Positions 57,935 through 64,000 of a stretch of DNA of 64,000 nt are shown in pieces. How positions within the stretch are numbered: position 1 is the stretch's first letter; every line of letters begins with the position of its first letter. A program made the translations under genes and the position numbers. The notes under the pieces are model-generated. The model had not been told where the DNA came from, did not search any database, and saw only the letters and a program-made list of their open reading frames with translations. Origin of the DNA: Golubevia sp. BC0850 (taxonomy: Eukaryota; Basidiomycota; Exobasidiomycetes; Golubeviales; Golubeviaceae); contig JAAVVG010000012.1 of assembly GCA_012976225.1 (NCBI GenBank), positions 1 through 64,000 of the forward strand, read 5' to 3'.

Positions 57935-60469
57935 CTAATACCCAGCATCCTTCATAACCCTCTCAAACTCATCTCCTTCACCATCCACATCCATCTCTTC
58001 GAAATCAAAACTATCATCCGATTTCTCCAATCCCTTGCGTTTTCCCTTTGTCTCATCTTCATCATCGTCCAAGACAATAGGTTGATGAACAGAATAACCT
58101 TTCTTATCTTTACCCCCACCAATCCCACCACCAGCATTTGAAGGTCTAGAATTTTGATGAATTCCATTTTGAGGCTGAGGAATCTTAGGTCCAACTCTTT
58201 TCGGAGGTTTGAAAGCATTAAAAGCAGGACCTTTCGAACTTCTACTTGTAGAAGTAGCAAAACTACCATTAGCACTTGCATTGGCATTCGAGCCTGCTTT
58301 TGTAAGTCCAATCCTTCTAGGTTGAGATGGATAAGAAGTTGGAGTTGAAGAAGATTTTCGAAGTGAGGGTTTGGTTTTCGAACTTGAATTTGAAGTAGCT
58401 GGGATTGAAGTAGGATTGGATTTACATCTTGAGATTGGAGAGGCAGAAAGTTCTTTTTGAGGTAACTCTTTGGAGGTAGCTTTCTGAACCGGATGAGAGT
58501 TGTCTGAGTCATCTTTAGTATTAGCATTGGGTTTTGATTTTTCTTCGACTTTAGAACCAGAGCTTGAAGCAGTAATTTTCCTAACAGGCGAGATTCTAGA
58601 TCCTCTTCTTGACGGTTCGACTTGGATCTGCTCTTGAACTTCCACTTCCGTCTGAGGTTTGACCTGAGATTTCTGTCGTTTTTCAATAACGTCGACTTCA
58701 GCTTCCGTTCCAATTTCTTCTTTCTCTTCTTCTTCTCGAATTGGAGGTTCTTCCTCCACTTTCTGCTCCGACTCCTTGACCACCATCCCATCTTCCTCTT
58801 TCCTTTCCTCCTCTTCAGCCTTCTTCTCCTTTCTCTCATCTTTCACCTCTCCAGACCTCCCCTTCTCCTCGTTCATCTTCCCCTTCAAACTTTTCCCCTG
58901 CGTAGAAATCTGATCCCACATTTCCAATTGTTTCTCAGTTTCGTCATCTAAATCCAGGCTGAGTTCGAAATCATCAGAGTCGTTTCCATCCCCTTCTGAT
59001 TTCTCCTCCACCTTCCCAATAGATTCCTTTTGCTTTTCCTTCCCTTTTGATTTGACCTCTAAATCCTCTTCGGATCTAAACGTTTTCATTTGAACTTTCC
59101 CAATCTCCTTGACAGTGACCGTGGTCTTAAGAGTTTGAGAAGCGCCCTTCGATAGAGATTGAGATTGACTCGAAGAAGGAGCCAAAATTCTCTGATCGGA
59201 ACTAGAAGGACTTGAAATTTTAACATGTTGAGAAGGTAAAGAAGTGGTTCTACCCAAAATTCTAGAAGCAGAAGGTTTGATAGTAGAGGACGAATTTGAA
59301 GTAGATGAAGTAGGTGCTTTCTTTGAGGTTGTTTTCTTGCTTTGGCTATTCTCCTTCTCTCCATCTTGTTTAAGGTTGTTTGAGATTTCTTGACTAAGAG
59401 GTAACTTCTCCCTCTCCATCTCCTTATCTTTCTCAGATTCCTTCTCCTCGACCTCTACCATCTTCTCCTCCTCTCCGCCAAAACAAAGTAACTGTTCATT
59501 TAAATCCAAAAGCAATCTTTGAACTAATTCTTCACCTTCAACCTTTCCTTTCCTTTTCCCACTTCCTCTCCCTCCACTACTAGAATTAGCTAGGTCCTTT
59601 AAATTTGAACTGAAACCAACGTCTGAAAATCTAGATCTCTTAATCCCTCTTCTACCAAGCTTGTTTGGAGATGAATTCCTTTTGGTTCTAGAAATTGGAT
59701 TTGGATTTGAATTGGATCTAGATAGAGAGGAGGTGGAGGAAGTTGAACTCTTTGACTCATCTTCTTTCCCCTTTCCCTTATTCCTAATTCCCTGAATGAA
59801 ATCAATTCCATCCAATTCGAGTTGATTAGTTCTTTTGCTTGAAGGTCTTTTACTGACTATTTCTGGTGAACCCTTTCCCTTTGCATTCCTGGTTGTACTT
59901 GGACTTGAATTTCCCTTCCCACTTCCATATCTACCAGGTCTAAGATCTACAGGTTCAGAATCGCCATCAGTGAGACCTAAACCGAGCAATTTCCTCTTGA
60001 AAGCTGAACTTGAGATTGGAGATTGTTGAACACCGTTCACATTGCCTCTACCTGCCACTCCCAGACTAGGAGAGGAAACCCCAGTGCCATTTGAATTGGA
60101 TTGTAAATGTGAATTGAATAAACCAGGAGAAGGAGAATTATGCCAATAAACTGAAGGACCTACGTTGACATTCTTCCTATTCCTGCTACCACTCCCACCG
60201 CTGCTGCTTCCCACGCTCGAATTGGAAGTGAGCGAATTTCGACTCCTTGAATTGGAATTGAGAGTTGAATTTGACTTGATTGTAGAAGTTGAACTTGAAA
60301 TTGATCCTCGAATAACACTCGCACTCGCACTCGTTGTCCCTCGAGTTCTGGATCGAGTTTGAGATGCTGGGGTGGAAGTTAGATGATGATGAGAAGATGG
60401 GTATTGAGAGGTTGATTGAGAGGATTGTGAAGATTCTTCGAATGACAAAGTGTCAAATAACTCGGACAT
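57935..60469 (-). CDS. Long serine-rich disordered protein, unknown
   Basis: A single uninterrupted frame of 844 residues starting MSELFDTLSFEE. It is Ser/Thr/Asn-rich at first, then alternates basic KGKG patches with acidic Glu/Lys-rich stretches. Short islands of order-like sequence occur: VGPSVYWHNSPSPGLFN, FKRKLLGLGLTDGDSEPVDL, LVQRLLLDLNEQLLCF, DDFELSLDLDDETEKQLEMW and, at the end, DSFDFEEMDVDGEGDEFERV. Basic patches suggest a nuclear protein with short interaction motifs. I could not assign it to a family. Confidence 0.75.
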   Translation of the reverse strand: MSELFDTLSFEESSQSSQSTSQYPSSHHHLTSTPASQTRSRTRGTTSASASVIRGSISSSTSTIKSNSTLNSNSRSRNSLTSNSSVGSSSGGSGSRNRKNVNVGPSVYWHNSPSPGLFNSHLQSNSNGTGVSSPSLGVAGRGNVNGVQQSPISSSAFKRKLLGLGLTDGDSEPVDLRPGRYGSGKGNSSPSTTRNAKGKGSPEIVSKRPSSKRTNQLELDGIDFIQGIRNKGKGKEDESKSSTSSTSSLSRSNSNPNPISRTKRNSSPNKLGRRGIKRSRFSDVGFSSNLKDLANSSSGGRGSGKRKGKVEGEELVQRLLLDLNEQLLCFGGEEEKMVEVEEKESEKDKEMEREKLPLSQEISNNLKQDGEKENSQSKKTTSKKAPTSSTSNSSSTIKPSASRILGRTTSLPSQHVKISSPSSSDQRILAPSSSQSQSLSKGASQTLKTTVTVKEIGKVQMKTFRSEEDLEVKSKGKEKQKESIGKVEEKSEGDGNDSDDFELSLDLDDETEKQLEMWDQISTQGKSLKGKMNEEKGRSGEVKDERKEKKAEEEERKEEDGMVVKESEQKVEEEPPIREEEEKEEIGTEAEVDVIEKRQKSQVKPQTEVEVQEQIQVEPSRRGSRISPVRKITASSSGSKVEEKSKPNANTKDDSDNSHPVQKATSKELPQKELSASPISRCKSNPTSIPATSNSSSKTKPSLRKSSSTPTSYPSQPRRIGLTKAGSNANASANGSFATSTSRSSKGPAFNAFKPPKRVGPKIPQPQNGIHQNSRPSNAGGGIGGGKDKKGYSVHQPIVLDDDEDETKGKRKGLEKSDDSFDFEEMDVDGEGDEFERVMKDAGY

Positions 60470-60947
60470 GAGGAATTTGAGAAGGAGGATGGATGCACTT
60501 CAAGATAGAGAGAGGAGAGAGGGTGGTGCGAAGGATGAGAGAGAGAGGAGCTGCAAGTAGAAGAGTGCTTGGATGTCTTGCTGGGGTCTGCTTTGGTTCT
60601 TCCTTTAACTCAATTTGATCTTCTTTGCTTTCAGAGCTTTTGATTGCCTCTTGCTCTCTTGGTGTCTCGAAAAGGCGCTTCCTCTTCTCCCTCTTCTCTC
60701 CCTTCTCTTCCTCAACGCGTATGCCTACACGTGACAAACATTCCATTCCACTTTCAATCCCTCGATCTTCTTCCCTTCAACTTGAACATCCCAAAGACAT
60801 CCAGTTCAGGGAGACAGGATATATCTGACACTTCTCCCAGGTGAGTCTAGGTCCCAATTCCCCATCTGCTCTCAGGAGCAAACAAACCTCCATCTCCTCC
60901 CAACCTTACCAAATTTCTCCCCCTCTCCCCTTTAAGTTCAGGAACAT
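60470..60947. other. Intergenic, upstream of the serine-rich gene
   Basis: CT/AG-rich; holds the leader of the serine-rich gene and no recognised gene. Confidence 0.4.
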
Positions 60948-61059
60948 GACAACTAGGTTCAACAGATCAATCACTAGAGCCCGAGACAGCCCCCCTTGGA
61001 CTTCTAAATTCCCTCCAGAACTTCTCTTCCAAGTCTTTGACAGCTTGATTCGCAAATAA
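60948..61059 (+). pseudogene. Short F-box-like start fragment
   Basis: ATG at 60948 reads MTTRFNRSITRARDSPP, then FPPELLFQVFDSLIRK and a stop. It looks like the first half of an F-box without the rest of the domain. No further exon with leucine-rich text was found downstream before the thaumatin-like gene. Confidence 0.35.
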
Positions 61060-61307
61060 ATCAAGTTTCGACTTTTTCCTGGGGGTGTCGACGCGTTGTG
61101 GTCGTAGACTCCTCACTCGCCCAGCACTCAGTGATCAGCATTCAAGATTGCCTGAGATTAAGCAGGAAGCAGGTAACAATCGTAGAAGGCAATTCAAATC
61201 GAACTGAAGATTGAAATCTAATCAGAACTAATACACTGTGACAAACGCTATACTGGTACAAGTCCATTTCTGCCGGTCGCCTTCATTTCTTCCTTTACTA
61301 CTGAAAC

Positions 61308-62347
61308 TTAACAGTAGGTGACCTGGAAGGTAGTACCGATAGGACTGGTAGAGGAAGTAAAAGAAAAATTACAGTTTAGTCAGAATGTGAAACGGCAGAA
61401 GTGGGATGAAGGAGAAGAGATGACGGTGACTGCTCCTTGTTGAGAAGAGCTCTCGTCAGCTGTGATCATTCTAGAAGTTAGTTACTCACCTGGTTGTATC
61501 AGCTTGGTTGTCATCAGGGCCAGCAAAAGCCTGGTCGGTTGGACAAGAGTCATTTTGACAGGTCTTGGTGTTTCCATCAGCGGAGCTTGTGACAGTGACA
61601 GGGACGTTGACTTGGGAATCGACTCTCTGTCAATTTTGAAAACGGAACAAAGTAAAGAGAACGTCGACTGTCATTTTCGAAGTTCCTGGATTCGGAGCCA
61701 GTCCCATCACTCACAGAAAGGCTCCAGTTGATGACGTTTCCTTATGATTGATATCCTGACTCAAAGTAGATAGCAGCTGAGGTTATACCAGCATCAGCGG
61801 GATAGAGTCCGCCATTGCTTTTACCAGTTTGACAGTTAGCTCCTTTAGAATCACAGCCAGTTCTAGCCCAGTTCCTGATACCAGTTTGGTGATCATCGAC
61901 TCCATAGGATGCAGTGCCTCCGTTTGCAGGAAGGTAGGCTCCGAATGACACACTTGGATCAACTTGACCGTATCTGATCGTAAGAGAGAGCAAGATGGGG
62001 CAGAAACCGGGGCGGAGAAGAGTCAGGGGTGAAGAAGAATCAGGGGTGAAGAAAAGTCAGCGGTTTGCCTTCCTTTATTCTCCTCACGAAGTCTCGTCCT
62101 TCTCGTCACACTAAGACATCAATTTGAGGTTAAAAACCATCTCATTTAATTCATCTACTCACGGAGCACGTCCTACACCTGGCCAAACATCGTATGCACA
62201 ACGGTTAGTCCTGTACACAAAAGGTTGTGAAGTCAGCAAGAGAAAGAATAGACGGAAGCCAATCAATGTTCACCAGGCGATGGTATAGCCAGAAGCAGAA
62301 GAAGCCAAAGAGGTTGCGAGCAGAGCAAAGGAAACAATTCTGAACAT
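61308..62347 (-). pseudogene. Secreted thaumatin-like gene with an in-frame stop
   Basis: Model: 62347-62274, 62210-62163, 61973-61715, 61626-61490, 61344-61308; 185 codons. A signal peptide (MFRIVSFALLATSLASSASG) is followed by YTIAWTNRCAYDVWPG, a thaumatin-like start, then YGQVDPSVSFGAYLP, RTGCDSKGANCQTGKSNGG, NVINWSLS, CQNDSCPTDQAFAGPDDNQ and the end TTFQVTYC, as in small fungal thaumatin-like proteins. All five exons join in phase, but exon 3 contains TAA at 61742-61744 (after GYQS, before GNVINWSLS). Either the gene is newly dead, or 48 bp around it (GTATAA to CATAAG) are spliced out, or the base is an assembly error. The family includes beta-glucan-binding or -degrading secreted proteins. 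Confidence 0.65.
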
Positions 62348-62769
62348 GTTTGGAAGTCTTAAGAGTTGTTGAGAGAACGAGAGAGGTTGCTGGTTCGTAG
62401 AGATCACACTAAGTCTTCAAAATCTGATGCTTTTATACCATTTTGGTTCAAAGTCCTGCTCCTGGTTCTGCAGGACTGAGTGGAGTGGGAAAGAGGTAAA
62501 TAGGGGATTTGAGTCGCGCAGGAAAGGACGCCTAACGACTTCGGCATCTTTCCTATAAGTCGACGATAACTCATGTACACATGCTTGCCTTCGATTCTTC
62601 TTCATATCAACATCTGATTTGAATTCAAGTGGTCATCGAGCTAGATTGCGCGAGTCCGACCTCAAAGCCTCAAACATCACAAAATCACTGCCACAGGAAC
62701 AACATGCAGGAAGGTCCAATCATCAAATCAAATAACGAGTCCAGTTAGAATCGTAAATCTTCACATAGG
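62348..62769. other. Intergenic
   Basis: Upstream of the thaumatin-like gene; a TATA-like TTATACCA on the plus strand near 62433 reads TGGTATAAA on the minus strand, about 85 bp from the ATG. No gene was recognised. Confidence 0.4.
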
Positions 62770-64000
62770 GAAAGATATTTGGTGGCTATTCGTCAAGGAA
62801 GAAGTCTCCCACTCCCTTTCCTAGCTCAATCCCTGAAGAGGCTCTTTTTGAATTCTAGTGCAGATCAAGAATGGAGCATGTCAGCACAGAACTTGATTTG
62901 GAATCTAGGTGAGTTCGAAGGTCCCTTGTCTCTCCACTTGCCCGGCTCGCTCCTCAAACTGACCTCCATCGAATCTTTCCCCTGACTTCCAATCTTTCCC
63001 ACACGATCTGAATGAGAATAGTATTCTGCTCTCACCTGACTCACGCTTCAATATCGTTCAATTTAGACAATTCATTCTTTACTTATCTCTTGGAGTACTC
63101 GGAAACCTTCAAAGGTCGATCGATCGTCAAGCAGCTAGCTCTCAGACCTCAGGTTATCTGGGATGATGGCGCCATCAACAGTAGAGGCTGGTAAAGATGG
63201 AGAGATGAAGAGAGTAGCTTAGTGGGAGGGAATCTGGAGACAGCAGCAATTTATCAATTTCTTCAAGTTACCAACAACTCTCTCGATTCTCTGGAGGTGA
63301 TAGGTGGACGCGCAATTACGAGCTCTGGAGCAAATTCAGCAACAAGTGTCTCAGTGGACTTTCTCTCAAGTCTTGACGAATCTTGCTCTCCAATCAAGCA
63401 TCTTCGACTTCTCAACATCTTTCGGTCAAACTCCCTGAGTTCGCCTCTCTCGGAATTCAAGGCAATGAAGATATTGAGCTTAGACGGAACTTTATTGCAA
63501 ATGATGAGGAGGGAGGAGTTCATTGCCTCCTTATCAAGGGTCGAGATTCTCCATCTGCTGTTCTACTGGATAAACGAGTCTAAGCCTCGGGATCAAGACT
63601 TCGCAGAAGAGACCCTACTATCTACTATGCTCTCAAGCAAAGGTCTTCTAGCTCTCAAAGAACTGATGGTTTCAGGTAAACCGATCAACATTTTAGGTTC
63701 AGAGACAGCTTCTCCTCGCTCACTCAGACTTTGGAAAGAGGCAAGGGAAGTCTTGGAAGGAAACGAGATGATCAAAAGTGGCAAGATGAAGCTAAGGACC
63801 TTGGAAGTAGGAGCAACAAGTGAGTAAACTTGGGGGTTTCCCTTCCTGGCCCAAAAGAATCCAGATTTTCATCTCTCACCTCACATTTTTCTCTCGTTAA
63901 TCTCTCCTTTGGAGATGAATCAAAATGAGAGAATTGCCTGTCGAGCCTTCCGTGGATCTCCCCTTGGCCTCAATGATGGATCTTTAAGACTACATTGATG
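62770..64000 (+). pseudogene. F-box-like repeated gene, copy F, 5'-truncated
   Basis: Begins abruptly within exon 2 (VAIRQGRSLPLPFLAQSLKR); the F-box exon and exon 2 start are absent. Exon 3 starts at about 63063 after CAATTTAG (TYLLEYSETFKGRSIVKQLAL), has a stop near 63192, then continues in one long open stretch from 63222 to 63827: GGNLETAAIYQFLQVTNNSL, DFLSSLDESCSPIKHLRLL, KAMKILSLDGTLLQMMRR and LRLWKEAREVLEGNEMIK, ending at a GTGAGT donor. The last exon begins at about 63907 and reaches the window edge. It has the best-preserved C-terminal half of the family in this window. Confidence 0.65.

Overview
The window reads as nuclear DNA of a basidiomycete fungus, most likely a Pucciniomycotina-type yeast or its relative. 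The lineage is inferred from gene content, short exons, many introns with GTGAGT-type donors, and basidiomycete-like F-box families; no marker sequence proves it. Most genes are ordinary eukaryotic housekeeping genes on both strands. Exon coordinates were worked out by hand from splice sites, reading phase and family conservation, and every main gene model closes in frame.

Left part (1-13.3 kb): an open partial frame containing a short telomere-like repeat, a 12-cysteine small secreted protein, a weak LTR-like relic, a very large CorA/Mnr2-type Mg2+ transporter, a small unknown gene, and the divergent pair TPT1 (tRNA 2'-phosphotransferase) and mitochondrial ribosomal protein uS7m.

Middle part (13.3-40 kb): essential myosin light chain Cdc4, eIF3h, an F-BAR/SH3 cytokinesis protein divergent from the SSU72 phosphatase, a seven-helix membrane protein, a sodium:solute symporter, a 980-bp terminal-inverted-repeat element, and a conserved membrane protein with a CxxC motif.

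Right part (40-64 kb): a reductase gene framed by two identical 192-bp direct repeats, snRNP protein SmD2 with micro-exons, an INO80F-like protein divergent from cytosolic glutamyl-tRNA synthetase, a long serine-rich protein, and a secreted thaumatin-like gene with an in-frame stop.

Scattered through the window are at least six copies plus one fragment of one F-box-like, intron-containing gene family (about 16.1-18.2, 30.0-32.0, 36.6-36.7, 40.25-41.5, 45.2-47.4, 56.8-57.6 and 62.8-64.0 kb). Every copy here looks truncated, deleted or frame-broken, so the stretch is a graveyard of a recently expanding family. I see no tRNA or rRNA gene, CRISPR array, centromere-like array or intact transposase or reverse transcriptase gene. 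The most unusual items are the F-box relics, the 192-bp repeats, the inverted-repeat element, two GC-AG introns with the same donor, and several micro-exons (3, 5, 10, 13, 15, 30 and 33 nt of coding sequence).
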